A stretch of 64,000 nt of DNA from JAVVXB01 sp036651815. Its GTDB lineage: Bacteria > Bacillota > Clostridia > Christensenellales > CAG-138. A program made the translations under genes and the position numbers. The stretch spans positions 46,643 through 110,642 of the forward strand of contig JAVVXB010000004.1 of assembly GCA_036651815.1 (NCBI GenBank), read 5' to 3'. Under the pieces are notes generated by a model that did not search any database, was not told the DNA's origin, and saw nothing but the letters and a program-made list of their open reading frames with translations. Shown piece after piece: positions 7,937 through 16,766 of this stretch (its first letter is position 1; each line of letters begins with the position of its first letter).

Positions 7937-10111
7937 CTATCGATTCATGCGATAAACATCGTTCACGCACTTAAGCTTCTTTAGGTTTTTGATGATTACG
8001 TTCAGTTGCTCCGTATTGGTAACAGCAAACGTCATCTCGATAATATATTTGCCATCCTGCGTCGGTCGGCCATTCAATCCTTGAATGCTGATATTGAGGC
8101 CGGAAAGCTGCGTGGATATCTCGGAAATTGTGCCAGGCTTGTCCTCTGCATGTACTTGTACCGAGGCGTTAAAGGAACTTTTTTCGTTGATGGCCCACTC
8201 CACGTCGATGATGCGATCCATGTCGCTTCTCAAATTTGCAGCATTGGTGCAGTCCGAGCGATGTACGGATACGCCACGGCCCCTGGTGACGTAACCAATG
8301 ATCGAATCACCGGGCAGCGGATTGCAACAATTCCCAAATCGTACCGCCATCCCAGGATCACCCTTAACGATGATGCCGTTCACAGGCACATGGGTACGAG
8401 CAATCTCCTCGCTCTCCCCCGTCTTTTGCATGCGCAGCGCGATCTCATCGGCCCGATCTTCCTTCTTTTGGAGATCGGTTATCTTATGCAGCACCTGGCC
8501 GGCGGACACACCACCAAATCCAATGGCAGAATATAGATCGTCCAGAGCATTCATGTTGAGGCGTTTGAGAACTTCGTTGTAATACTCCGGCTTCATCAGA
8601 GCCGTCAGATGCAAGCCTTGACGCTTGGCGGTATCCTCCAGCATTTCGCGTCCACGGAGAACATTTTCCTCACGATTCTCTTTTTTAAACCATTGGCGGA
8701 TCTTATTTCTGGCAGATTGTGTTTTTACGATTTTGAGCCAGTCTCGACTTGGTCCGATCTGGCTGTTGCTGGTGATTATCTCCACCACATCATTTGTTTT
8801 TAGCTTGTAATCCAAGCGAACCAATGCGCCATTGACTTTCGCGCCCTGACAATGATGACCGATGTTGGTATGAATACGATAGGCAAAATCCAGTGGCGTG
8901 CTGTCCTTGGGCAGATCGATGATCTCGCCGCGAGGCGTCAGCACAAACACATATTCGCCCAGAAAATCCTTTAGGATGTTATCAACAAACTCTCTGCTGT
9001 CCTCTGTCGTATCCTTTGCTTCCACAACCTGCCGCAACCAGCTGGTTTTTTTATCCAGCAAACTTTGCACCATGCGGCCTTCCTTATACATCCAGTGTGC
9101 CGCAATGCCATATTCCGCCGTTTTATGCATCTCCTGCGTACGAATTTGCACCTCGAATGGAATGCCGTTTGGCGCAAGCAGCGTTGTGTGCAGCGACCGG
9201 TACATATTCGGTTTCGGCGTAGCGATATAATCCTTAAAACGTCCTGGCAACGGCTTCCAGCCTGCGTGAATAACGCCAAGCGCCGCGTAGCAATCATTAA
9301 TGGAGTTGACGATAACACGTATCGCAATGAGATCATACACCTCCGTAATACCGGCATTGATGCGCTGCATCTTGCGGTATACGCTGTACAGATGCTTTGG
9401 CCTGCCACTGATGGTAGCTTCGATTCCGGATTCTTTCAACTGTTCGCCAATGGTTTTCATGGCGTTATTGAGGGTCTCCATCCGTTCGGTCTGTTTCTCA
9501 ATAAATTGATGCTTGATGTCGGCATACTCATCCGGCATCAGGTACATGAATGAAAGATCCTCCAGCTCGCCTTTGATCGCGCCCATACCAAAACGGTGGG
9601 CAAGAGGCGCATAAACCTCCAGCGTTTCCTTCGCTTTACGCGCACGTTTGTAGGGATTGCAATAGGCGAGTGTGCGCATGTTGTGCAGTCGGTCCGCCAG
9701 CTTGATGATCACCACGCGCACATCTGCGGCGATGGCTAAAAAAAGCTTGCGCAAATTCTCGGCCTGCTCCTGCTTGCGGGTGATATACGTCTGCTTGCCG
9801 GAAACGGTCAACTTGGTAACGCCATCAACCAGATGCGCAACGTCCGCTCCGAACTCCTGCTCGAGCATTTCGGTGGTAACAGCATCGCCGTCCTCGACCA
9901 CATCATGCAACACGCTAGCAATTACGCTGTTAGCATCCATGCCCATGCCCATGACCAATGCTGCCACGGCCTCGGGGTGAATATAGTATGGTTCGCCGGA
10001 TTCACGCTTTTGATCTTTATGTACTTCCTTGGCAAAATCAACCGCTTTTTGAAACAGTAACGTTTGCTCCGGCGTATACTTCGCCGCAAAATCCACAACC
10101 AGTTTATCCAT
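7937..10111 (-). CDS. relA: Bifunctional (p)ppGpp synthetase/hydrolase, RelA/SpoT family
   Basis: A 724-residue long RSH protein. Order of domains: HD hydrolase (His45 in YYIHP, His69-Asp70 in HDVVED, RLHNMRTL), synthetase (RPKHLYSVYRKM, then FKDYIATPKPNMYRSLH), TGS domain beginning VFVLTPRGEIIDLP, a zinc-finger/helical region and a C-terminal ACT domain. Both catalytic halves look intact, so it should both make and degrade the stringent-response alarmone. Shine-Dalgarno AGAGAGGTGA precedes the ATG. It is separated from apt by an intrinsic terminator, so it probably has its own promoter or is read through. Confidence 0.96.
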   Translation of the reverse strand: MDKLVVDFAAKYTPEQTLLFQKAVDFAKEVHKDQKRESGEPYYIHPEAVAALVMGMGMDANSVIASVLHDVVEDGDAVTTEMLEQEFGADVAHLVDGVTKLTVSGKQTYITRKQEQAENLRKLFLAIAADVRVVIIKLADRLHNMRTLAYCNPYKRARKAKETLEVYAPLAHRFGMGAIKGELEDLSFMYLMPDEYADIKHQFIEKQTERMETLNNAMKTIGEQLKESGIEATISGRPKHLYSVYRKMQRINAGITEVYDLIAIRVIVNSINDCYAALGVIHAGWKPLPGRFKDYIATPKPNMYRSLHTTLLAPNGIPFEVQIRTQEMHKTAEYGIAAHWMYKEGRMVQSLLDKKTSWLRQVVEAKDTTEDSREFVDNILKDFLGEYVFVLTPRGEIIDLPKDSTPLDFAYRIHTNIGHHCQGAKVNGALVRLDYKLKTNDVVEIITSNSQIGPSRDWLKIVKTQSARNKIRQWFKKENREENVLRGREMLEDTAKRQGLHLTALMKPEYYNEVLKRLNMNALDDLYSAIGFGGVSAGQVLHKITDLQKKEDRADEIALRMQKTGESEEIARTHVPVNGIIVKGDPGMAVRFGNCCNPLPGDSIIGYVTRGRGVSVHRSDCTNAANLRSDMDRIIDVEWAINEKSSFNASVQVHAEDKPGTISEISTQLSGLNISIQGLNGRPTQDGKYIIEMTFAVTNTEQLNVIIKNLKKLKCVNDVYRMNR

Positions 10112-10162
10112 ACAATCACCTCTCTTTCCGAATCGCCAACATTGTCTTAGGCTATGAAAACT

Positions 10163-10192
10163 CAGAAAAAATCAACGGAAACCCGTTGATTT
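10163..10192 (-). terminator. Intrinsic terminator between apt and relA
   Basis: Bases 10169-10178 and 10183-10192 are perfect inverted repeats (AAATCAACGG / CCGTTGATTT) with a four-base loop. On the minus strand the stem runs into six T residues. It should end the scfB-recJ-apt transcript. Confidence 0.8.
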
Positions 10193-10210
10193 AAACTATT
10201 TTGTCGCTGT

Positions 10211-10726
10211 TTAAAAAATCATGACAGACTGCACGTCATAACCTTCCAGCAATTTTCGACCATCGAATTCGCTGGCAAGCTCTATGGCAAAACGCACGCC
10301 GACAACAATGCCCCCGGCCTGTTCCACAAGCTTGACGGTTGCCAGTGCCGTTCCGCCCGTCGCCAGCAGATCGTCCACAATCACAACTCGTTGGCCGGGT
10401 TGAATGGCATCCACATGGATTTCAAGCACATCTGCGCCATATTCAAGACCATATTCATATCTCATGGTCTTACCGGGTAGTTTGCCTGGTTTTCTTGCCA
10501 CAACGAAGCCCGCCTTCAAGGCATAAGCAAGAGCGGCGCCAATCACAAAGCCTCGCGCTTCTGGTCCGATAACCAGATCCACTTCACGATCACGCAGCGT
10601 ATCGGCAATGGTGTCGATCAACGTACAATATCCGTCCTTATCCTTGAGCAGCGTCGTAATGTCGCGGAATAACACGCCCTTAATTGGGAAATCCGGAATG
10701 TTGCGAATTTTGGAACTCAGATCCAT
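10211..10726 (-). CDS. apt: Adenine phosphoribosyltransferase
   Basis: A 171-residue purine salvage enzyme that makes AMP from adenine and PRPP. The start MDLSSKIRNIPDFPIKGVLF and the PRPP-binding loop VVIVDDLLATGGTA (114-127) are typical of Apt. I chose ATG 10726 because AGGAGG stands nine bases upstream; the open frame reaches 20 codons further but without a ribosome site or homology. It lies 16 bases after recJ, in the usual recJ-apt-relA order of clostridia and bacilli. Confidence 0.96.
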   Translation of the reverse strand: MDLSSKIRNIPDFPIKGVLFRDITTLLKDKDGYCTLIDTIADTLRDREVDLVIGPEARGFVIGAALAYALKAGFVVARKPGKLPGKTMRYEYGLEYGADVLEIHVDAIQPGQRVVIVDDLLATGGTALATVKLVEQAGGIVVGVRFAIELASEFDGRKLLEGYDVQSVMIF

Positions 10727-10742
10727 GATAAAGCCTCCTGAA

Positions 10743-12791
10743 TCAATCATTTGATGGCGTAAGTCCGCTCCTTTGGGCGAACCCAAACAAATGGCTTTCG
10801 CTCAGATCGCGGGGATGTATCTGCTCCGGTAGCATAATCGAATTGGTTGCGAGATTTGGCACAAAGAAGCCAAGTTCCACAAAAACCAACAACGCTGTGA
10901 GCATATACAGCGTGTAACGCTCCGTCAGCGTATCCACCGATACGGGTGTTTCCGTGAGTATCGTCCTCCACTCCGAATAGCGAGCGCAGAACTGTGGCCG
11001 CGTGCCTATATCTTGGGTCAATGGCTGCACATACAAATACCATTCGGCAAGTCTATCATCCGTACAAAAGCCATTATACAGGTAATCCTGTATAATTGCA
11101 TTAAAAAGTTTCGTCTTCTTATCATCAGGATTTGCGCCCACAAAATACAATTCAACACTATCTTTGTTATGAAATCGGTTGATTCCCGGCTTGGCTACGA
11201 GATCCATGCGAGAATCGATTGTCATCTGCTCATAAAGCGTTCCCTGACGGAACGCAACCATCCGCACAGAAGCACCATCCTGCGTCACATAGGCGGACAG
11301 ATGCGCGCCGTCCTTACCCATGCGCTTCACCTGTTCAAAAGTAATTCCTTCGAACAGATACGCTGGCTCCGGATTCCCTTCACCAAAGGGTGAGAGTATC
11401 TCTAACTCACCGATGGATTTTGCTGTCAATTCGCGAAGTTGCAGCTTCTCCTCGTAGGCAATGGAAGGCATAAAGCAATTTGGATCAACTTCTGCCATCA
11501 CCCGATAAAAGTCGGTACAAAATAATTCAAAGTTCTCTGCGAGCATGGTGATGCCCGCCGCGCGCGCATGTCCCCCAAAGCGTACGAAGTACTTGGAAAG
11601 ACCGTTTAACGTACGATATAGGTCAACCCCCTCCGGACATCTGCCCGAACCTGTTAACACGCCGTCCTGTTCCGTAAACAAGATGGTTGGTAAATGATAT
11701 TGCTCACACAGCCTAGACGCTACAATCCCAATAACCCCAGGATTCCACCCGTTATGGCAAGCAAGTAGCGCACGTTTATTGGTATCGATGCATTCGCGAG
11801 CCTGCGCGAGAATTTCCATTTCCACCGTCTTGCGCATGGTATTATCCTTATCAAGCTGGCCTGCAAGCTCTTCTGCACGTTTATCGTCCGTGCAGAGCAG
11901 CAGCTCAACTCCGCGCATGGCATCCGCGATTCGTCCTGCGGCATTGAGACGTGGTGCAATCAAAAAGGATATCGTCTGTCCGGTCACCGCGGTCTGTTCG
12001 TTCCAGCCTGCGGATGCCAATATCGCTCGAAGTCCGACTTGCAATGTGATAAACGGAGTTCCGCAGGATACGATGGCTCGATTTTCTCCGATAAGCGGCA
12101 TTACATCCGCAACCGTTGCAACAGCAGCCAGCGCAAGATCCCCACGATGGTCTGCATCTGGCAGTAGCGCCATCGTGAGCTTGAGCGCAACGCCCGCACC
12201 ACATAGAGCAGGATTTGGATAGGTTGCGTCCTTGCGGGTGGCACAAACCACCGCACAGCACTCCGGAATCCGTATTCCTGCGCTATGATGATCGGTCACA
12301 ATCACATCCATGCCCAACAGGCTACACATGGCAATTTCATCGAAGGCGTTGATCCCATTATCGACCGTGATAATCAGCTTCACATATTCTCGGGCAAGCA
12401 GTTGTATGGCCTGTGCGTTCAAACCATATCCTTCGTTGTGGCGGGATGGAATATACGGGATCACCTGCCCGCCAAGTGCACGAATGTTCCGAATCAAAAT
12501 GGCGCTGGCAGTGATTCCATCCGCGTCATAATCCCCGTAGACACAGATCGTTTCCTTTCGTTGGATCGCCGCGTGAATACGTGTCGTAGCACGTTCCAAA
12601 TCCGGTAATGCAAAAGGGTCATGCAGTTGTGAGATGTTGGGATGCAAAAATATATCCGCGTCTGCCGCACTCTTTATTCCCCTTCGGATCAGTGCACGCG
12701 CCGTCAGCCTGGAAACATGCTGGGATTGGCTGATGGCGTTAGTCAACGCATCATCGCAGCGCTCAGGATAGCGCATATAGATCCGATTCAT
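10743..12791 (-). CDS. recJ: Single-stranded-DNA-specific exonuclease RecJ
   Basis: A 682-residue RecJ. The DHH phosphoesterase motifs are visible: VYGDYDADG (84-92), VDNG, VTDHHSAG (Asp167, His168, His169), followed by DHHA1 with the FGGHARAAG motif and an OB-like domain. A roughly 120-residue C-terminal extension resembles the added domain of Bacillus-type RecJ but is shorter than in B. subtilis (786 residues in all). RecJ degrades single strands 5' to 3' in recombination and mismatch repair. The start at 12791 overlaps the scfB stop (ATGA), so the two are translationally coupled; an upstream open frame of 44 codons is antisense-free read-through of scfB sequence and not used. Confidence 0.93.
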   Translation of the reverse strand: MNRIYMRYPERCDDALTNAISQSQHVSRLTARALIRRGIKSAADADIFLHPNISQLHDPFALPDLERATTRIHAAIQRKETICVYGDYDADGITASAILIRNIRALGGQVIPYIPSRHNEGYGLNAQAIQLLAREYVKLIITVDNGINAFDEIAMCSLLGMDVIVTDHHSAGIRIPECCAVVCATRKDATYPNPALCGAGVALKLTMALLPDADHRGDLALAAVATVADVMPLIGENRAIVSCGTPFITLQVGLRAILASAGWNEQTAVTGQTISFLIAPRLNAAGRIADAMRGVELLLCTDDKRAEELAGQLDKDNTMRKTVEMEILAQARECIDTNKRALLACHNGWNPGVIGIVASRLCEQYHLPTILFTEQDGVLTGSGRCPEGVDLYRTLNGLSKYFVRFGGHARAAGITMLAENFELFCTDFYRVMAEVDPNCFMPSIAYEEKLQLRELTAKSIGELEILSPFGEGNPEPAYLFEGITFEQVKRMGKDGAHLSAYVTQDGASVRMVAFRQGTLYEQMTIDSRMDLVAKPGINRFHNKDSVELYFVGANPDDKKTKLFNAIIQDYLYNGFCTDDRLAEWYLYVQPLTQDIGTRPQFCARYSEWRTILTETPVSVDTLTERYTLYMLTALLVFVELGFFVPNLATNSIMLPEQIHPRDLSESHLFGFAQRSGLTPSND

Positions 12792-14119
12792 TGTTGTTGC
12801 TCTTTCAAGTAAATTCCAATGGCGCACTCCAACCGCTTCTGCATCATTTTGCAGCTCATGTCGTGCGGTTGATCCAGCCCGCCACCATATAAATAGGCGT
12901 TGGCCAGACAACCGCCACTGCAATAATACTTTGCCCAGCAGTCTTTACACTTTGCTTTCGTGCAAACATTGCAGTTTGAGAATTGTGCCTGTATCCTTTC
13001 GTCTATATTCCCATCAAATACGCTGCCCATCTTCCATTCTGTCATGCCCACAAACTGATGGCAAGGATAGATGTCTCCATCGGGTGTGATCGCAACATAT
13101 TCACTGCCCGCGCCGCAGCCGTTGATCCGTTTACGTAGGCATGGGCCTCCGGAAGGATCAAACATAAAGTGAAAGAAATTCAGCCAGGAATCGTGATTCT
13201 TTCGTGCTTCAATATAATAATCCGCCAAAAGATCGTATTCTTTCATCACACGCGCATCGTGTTCGGGCAAAATTGCATAGGGACTATCATCCGGTAAAAC
13301 AACTGGTTCAATGGATATCTGATCAAAGCCATACGCCTTAAGTGCTTTAACATCCTCCAGAAAATCAAGATTGTTGCGGGTAAAGGTGCCGCGCACATAG
13401 TATTCCTTGTCTCCGCGGGCGGCAATCAGTTTCTTTGCATGTTCCAGAATTAAATCAAAAGATCCTTTACCATTGATGGTCGGACGTAGCGCATCGTGAA
13501 CCTCTTTTCGTCCATCCAGACTAATCACCACGTTGTACATCTCTCGATTGATAAAATCAATTGCATCATCATTGAGCGCCACGCAGTTTGTCGTCATGGT
13601 GAAATGTATCTCTTTATTGAACTGTTTTTCAAGCGCACGCCCATAAGCAACCGTTTGCTTGCACACGGGAAGATTCATAAGAGGCTCACCGCCGAATAAA
13701 TCCACCTCCAGGTGTTTACGCGAGCCGCTTGCTTGCATCAGAAAATCAAGTGCCTGCTTAGCCACTTCAAATGGCATGATCATACGCGCACCATGAAAAT
13801 CTCCCGTCGCCGCAAAACAGTATTTGCAGCGCAAATTGCAGTCGTGCGCAACGTGCAGGCACATTGATTTAATCGCAGCACCTCCGGCTACCAGCGGCGC
13901 TTGCTGTGCTTCCGCCTCAAAACTGCCAGCATCACGCAGTTCCTGGAGATCCGATAAAACCTCATCCAACTCGGTCTTTGGCAGTCCGATGGCATCGATG
14001 TTATCCCCGTGCTCCATCGCCTGCACAACCGCATAAGCAGCATTATCCACGGTGTGAATGGCGCCGCTTTCAGGATCGAGTAGAATATTGATATCTTGGA
14101 ATCGAAATGAATGTATCAA
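12788..14119 (-). CDS. scfB: SCIFF peptide maturase, radical SAM thioether-forming enzyme
   Basis: A 443-residue radical SAM-SPASM protein. Cluster ligands are Cys94, Cys98 and Cys101 in HDCNLRCKYCF; an N-terminal peptide-recognition (RRE-like) domain precedes it and the C-terminal SPASM cysteines include CNVCTKAKCKDCW and YYCSGGC. ScfB enzymes form Cys-to-Thr thioether links in the SCIFF precursor. The start is TTG at 14119, giving the usual (M)IHSFRF beginning, with GGAGG five bases upstream; the frame extends 20 codons further only across a hairpin. Its substrate gene scfA lies directly upstream, and recJ follows with a four-base overlap. Confidence 0.93.
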   Translation of the reverse strand: MIHSFRFQDINILLDPESGAIHTVDNAAYAVVQAMEHGDNIDAIGLPKTELDEVLSDLQELRDAGSFEAEAQQAPLVAGGAAIKSMCLHVAHDCNLRCKYCFAATGDFHGARMIMPFEVAKQALDFLMQASGSRKHLEVDLFGGEPLMNLPVCKQTVAYGRALEKQFNKEIHFTMTTNCVALNDDAIDFINREMYNVVISLDGRKEVHDALRPTINGKGSFDLILEHAKKLIAARGDKEYYVRGTFTRNNLDFLEDVKALKAYGFDQISIEPVVLPDDSPYAILPEHDARVMKEYDLLADYYIEARKNHDSWLNFFHFMFDPSGGPCLRKRINGCGAGSEYVAITPDGDIYPCHQFVGMTEWKMGSVFDGNIDERIQAQFSNCNVCTKAKCKDCWAKYYCSGGCLANAYLYGGGLDQPHDMSCKMMQKRLECAIGIYLKEQQQ

Positions 14120-14136
14120 GAAAACCTCCAAACGAA

Positions 14137-14161
14137 AGAAAGGCCGTTCAGCGGCCTTTCT
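14137..14161 (-). terminator. Hairpin between scfA and scfB, likely attenuating terminator
   Basis: A perfect 10-bp stem (AGAAAGGCCG / CGGCCTTTCT) with a five-base loop, followed on the minus strand by the mixed tract TTCGTTT. It lies right after scfA and before the scfB ribosome site. It would suit a partial terminator that keeps the peptide more abundant than its enzyme. The T-tract is weak, so an mRNA-stabilising role is also possible. Confidence 0.55.
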
Positions 14162-14245
14162 CTCCGAAACCGAGTTCACCCGCTGGTCAAAATACCAAGC
14201 AAGTTGTTTTTTCTATGCATATTCCCTTTACAAAAGCAAATCAGT

Positions 14246-14389
14246 TTACTTGTCTTCCTTGACGCACTTTTGGTTGGCAACCGTGCAGGATGTCTTGCAG
14301 GCTGACTGGCAGCTTGCCTGGCATTCGCCACAGGCGGTATGCGTCCCGCTTTTGATGCAGGGTTTCACAGCAGTATTCATATGTTTCAT
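14246..14389 (-). CDS. scfA: SCIFF ribosomal peptide precursor (six cysteines in forty-five residues)
   Basis: A 47-codon gene encoding a cysteine-rich peptide. The C-terminal core contains CGECQASCQSAC and then KTSCTVANQKC, which is the nearly invariant SCIFF core of clostridia. Cysteines are at 11, 20, 23, 27, 31, 35 and 42; Cys11 in the leader is extra to the six of the core. Threonine 36, just after Cys35, fits the known thioether position. A GGAGG six bases before ATG supports the start. ScfB, encoded immediately downstream, should modify it. The biological role of SCIFF is unknown. Confidence 0.93.
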   Translation of the reverse strand: MKHMNTAVKPCIKSGTHTACGECQASCQSACKTSCTVANQKCVKEDK

Positions 14390-14424
14390 GGTTTTTTCCT
14401 CCATTTATGTTTCAGATAGTCACG

Positions 14425-14433
14425 AGTATAACA
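14425..14433 (-). promoter_or_regulatory. Candidate extended -10 promoter for scfA
   Basis: Minus strand TGTTATACT (14433-14425) is an extended -10 element in the 53-base gap between ackA and scfA, about 36 bases before the scfA start. No good -35 box is visible. It would allow scfA expression apart from pta-ackA. Confidence 0.35.
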
Positions 14434-14442
14434 GTCTTTTTA

Positions 14443-15654
14443 TCAAAGCGCAAGCGCGGCAGTATCACGAGCGATGGTCATCTCTTCATCGGTCGGAATC
14501 ACATAGATGCGTGCCTTGCTGTTCTTTGTTGAAATATCCACTTCCTCGCCGCGCGGACAATTCTGGTTACACACTTTATCCAGTTCAATGCCGAGAAATT
14601 CCAGCCCACTTGCAATCAATTCGCGAATATAACGATCGTTCTCGCCAACACCCGCGGTAAACACGATCGCGTCCACGCCGCCAAGCGTAACTGCATAAGA
14701 GCCAATGTACTGTCTGACTTTGTATGCAAACATGTCCTGCGCGAGTTTGGCGCGCTCGTTGCCTTTTTGGGCAGCCATATCCAGATCTCGAAAATCGCTG
14801 GATACACCGGAGATGCCAAGCATACCGCTCTTCTTATTCATATAAAAGTCCATCTCTTTTGCCGTCATGCCGGTGCGTTCCATGAGAAACGGAATGATCG
14901 CCGGATCGATGCAGCCACAACGAGTTCCCATCGGTACACCTTCCAATGGCGTAAGGCCCATGGAGGTATCCGCGCACTGGCCGCCCTTGACGGCAGACAG
15001 GCTGGAGCCGTTGCCCAGGTGGCAGGTGATGACGCGGGTATCTTCCTTCTTCATGCCTAGTGCTTCAAGCTTTTTAACCGCTCTACCCGCCACATAACGG
15101 TGAGAGGTTCCATGAAATCCGTAACGACGAATCTGATACTTCTCATAGGCTTCATAAGGCAGTGCGTACATATAGGCTTTCTTCTCCATGGACTGCCCCC
15201 AAGCGGTATCAAATACGGCAACCATGGGCACATTCGGCATAGCGGCCATGCAGCCGCGAATGCCCATAAGATTTGCTGGGTTGTGCAGTGGCCCAAGCGG
15301 AATACAGTCTTCGATTGCCGCAAGCACGGTATCATTGATGAGTACGGGTTCACTGAATTTATCGCCGCCATGCAGTACACGGTGACCAACCGCCGCAATG
15401 GATTTCATATCGGAAATCACGCCGATCTTTTGATCCGTCAATACGTTAAGCACGAGCTTAATGGCGTCTTCGTGGGTCTTCATGGTCTGTTTCTGTTGAT
15501 ACTCTTCGCCGCCGTTCGGCTTGTAGCTAAGAAAAGAGCCTTCGGTGCCGATTCGTTCGCAATTTCCTTTTGCGATCACCTTTTCACTGTCAATATCGAT
15601 CAGCTGATATTTCAGCGAAGAACTGCCTGCGTTAACTACGAGAATATGCGTCAT
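14443..15654 (-). CDS. ackA: Acetate kinase
   Basis: A 403-residue ASKHA-fold kinase of standard AckA length. Signatures are the N-terminal VNAGSSSLKYQ, GHRVLHGG, FHGTSHRYV (with the catalytic-site histidine) and HLGNGSS. It converts acetyl phosphate and ADP to acetate and ATP in the cytoplasm. It follows pta by 15 bases, forming the standard substrate-level phosphorylation pair. In this organism it should collect acetyl units made from the pyruvate released by the methylaspartate pathway encoded 10-20 kb away. Confidence 0.97.
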   Translation of the reverse strand: MTHILVVNAGSSSLKYQLIDIDSEKVIAKGNCERIGTEGSFLSYKPNGGEEYQQKQTMKTHEDAIKLVLNVLTDQKIGVISDMKSIAAVGHRVLHGGDKFSEPVLINDTVLAAIEDCIPLGPLHNPANLMGIRGCMAAMPNVPMVAVFDTAWGQSMEKKAYMYALPYEAYEKYQIRRYGFHGTSHRYVAGRAVKKLEALGMKKEDTRVITCHLGNGSSLSAVKGGQCADTSMGLTPLEGVPMGTRCGCIDPAIIPFLMERTGMTAKEMDFYMNKKSGMLGISGVSSDFRDLDMAAQKGNERAKLAQDMFAYKVRQYIGSYAVTLGGVDAIVFTAGVGENDRYIRELIASGLEFLGIELDKVCNQNCPRGEEVDISTKNSKARIYVIPTDEEMTIARDTAALAL

Positions 15655-15669
15655 AATTGGTCAAACTCC

Positions 15670-16668
15670 TTATTGATTCTGCGCCTGGACGGCGGTGATA
15701 GCAACTACGGAAACAATGTCGTCGACACTACATCCGCGAGAAAGATCGTTGATGGGAAACTTAAATCCTTGGCAGATAGGGCCGATGGCCTCCGCTCCAG
15801 CCAAGCGCTGAACAAGTTTATAGCCGATGTTGCCGGCCTGCAAATCCGGGAAGATCAATACGTTGGCCTTGCCGGCAACTGGACTGCCGGGAGATTTAAG
15901 CTGACCAACTTTTTCGACAAGCGCAGCATCCGCCTGCAGCTCACCATCCGCATTCAGCTCCGGCGCCATCTCGTGAACGAGCTGGGTCGCCTGACTGACC
16001 TTGTCCACCAGTTCATGCTTTGCGCTGCCTTTTGTGGAAAACGACAGCATGGCTACGCGTGGATCGATCCCGCAAAGTGCCTTGGCCGTTGCTGCAGTGG
16101 ATATGGCGATGGCAGCAAGCTGTTCCGCCGTTGGATTTGGATTGACTGCACAGTCGCCAAAGACCAACACGCCATTATCACCGTAGACTTTATTGGGGAC
16201 TTCTATAATAAAACAGCTGGAAACAACCGAGATGCCCTTTGCCATCTTGACGATTTGAAGACCGGGACGGAGCGTATCGCCGGTGGTGCAAATTGCGCCA
16301 GCAACCATACCGTCTGCGCGGCCCTCACGAATCATCATGGCGGCAAAAAACATCGGGTTTTTCATCGTCTTTTCGGCTTTTGCCATGTCCACGCCTTTTT
16401 CTTTGCGCATTTCATAGAACAACTCGATATAATGCGATAGGTCGGTGTCCGTCACAGGATCGACAAAGTCAACGCCCCGGAGGGAAACGCCAAGGCGTTT
16501 GGCGGACGCCTCAATTGCATCCTTGTTGCCCAGCAAAGTAACCCGGGCAATCTTTTCCGCAACAATTTTTGCCGCAGCCTGTACGGTGCGTTCCTCGGGT
16601 CCTTCGGGTAAAAGAATATGCTTGAGGTTTGCTTTTGCTTTTTGCTTGATTGCATCCATCAAAGACAT
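15670..16668 (-). CDS. pta: Phosphate acetyltransferase
   Basis: A 332-residue short-form phosphotransacetylase (single PTA_PTB domain, without the N-terminal DRTGG part of the long enteric form). It starts MSLMDAIKQKAK and shows ILLPEGPEERT, ADGMVAGA and KSPGSPVAGKANVLIFPDL-type motifs. It makes acetyl phosphate from acetyl-CoA. ATG at 16668 is supported by GGGAGG ten bases upstream; six codons further upstream are open but lie over that ribosome site. First gene of pta-ackA, divergent from tmcAL. Confidence 0.96.
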   Translation of the reverse strand: MSLMDAIKQKAKANLKHILLPEGPEERTVQAAAKIVAEKIARVTLLGNKDAIEASAKRLGVSLRGVDFVDPVTDTDLSHYIELFYEMRKEKGVDMAKAEKTMKNPMFFAAMMIREGRADGMVAGAICTTGDTLRPGLQIVKMAKGISVVSSCFIIEVPNKVYGDNGVLVFGDCAVNPNPTAEQLAAIAISTAATAKALCGIDPRVAMLSFSTKGSAKHELVDKVSQATQLVHEMAPELNADGELQADAALVEKVGQLKSPGSPVAGKANVLIFPDLQAGNIGYKLVQRLAGAEAIGPICQGFKFPINDLSRGCSVDDIVSVVAITAVQAQNQ

Positions 16669-16700
16669 GATATAGTAGCCTCCCATTATTTTTCATATGA

Positions 16701-16733
16701 ATGATACCACAGATTGCCCCAAAATGGTATACT
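16701..16733. promoter_or_regulatory. Divergent extended -10 promoters of pta and tmcAL
   Basis: In the 98-base divergent gap, the plus strand carries TGGTATACT (16725-16733) and the minus strand TGGTATCAT (16709-16701). Each is an extended -10 element pointing to its own gene and about 30 bases from its start codon. The -35 boxes are poor. The two promoters would overlap face to face upstream, so mutual interference is possible. Confidence 0.45.
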
Positions 16734-16766
16734 AAAATAACTTATTCGCACGCATGGAGGGGAAAT

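Noticed and set aside
15100..16440. 446-codon plus-strand reading frame opposite ackA and pta
   Set aside because: No ribosome site and no recognisable protein; the opposite strand encodes two clear enzymes, so it is an antisense shadow.
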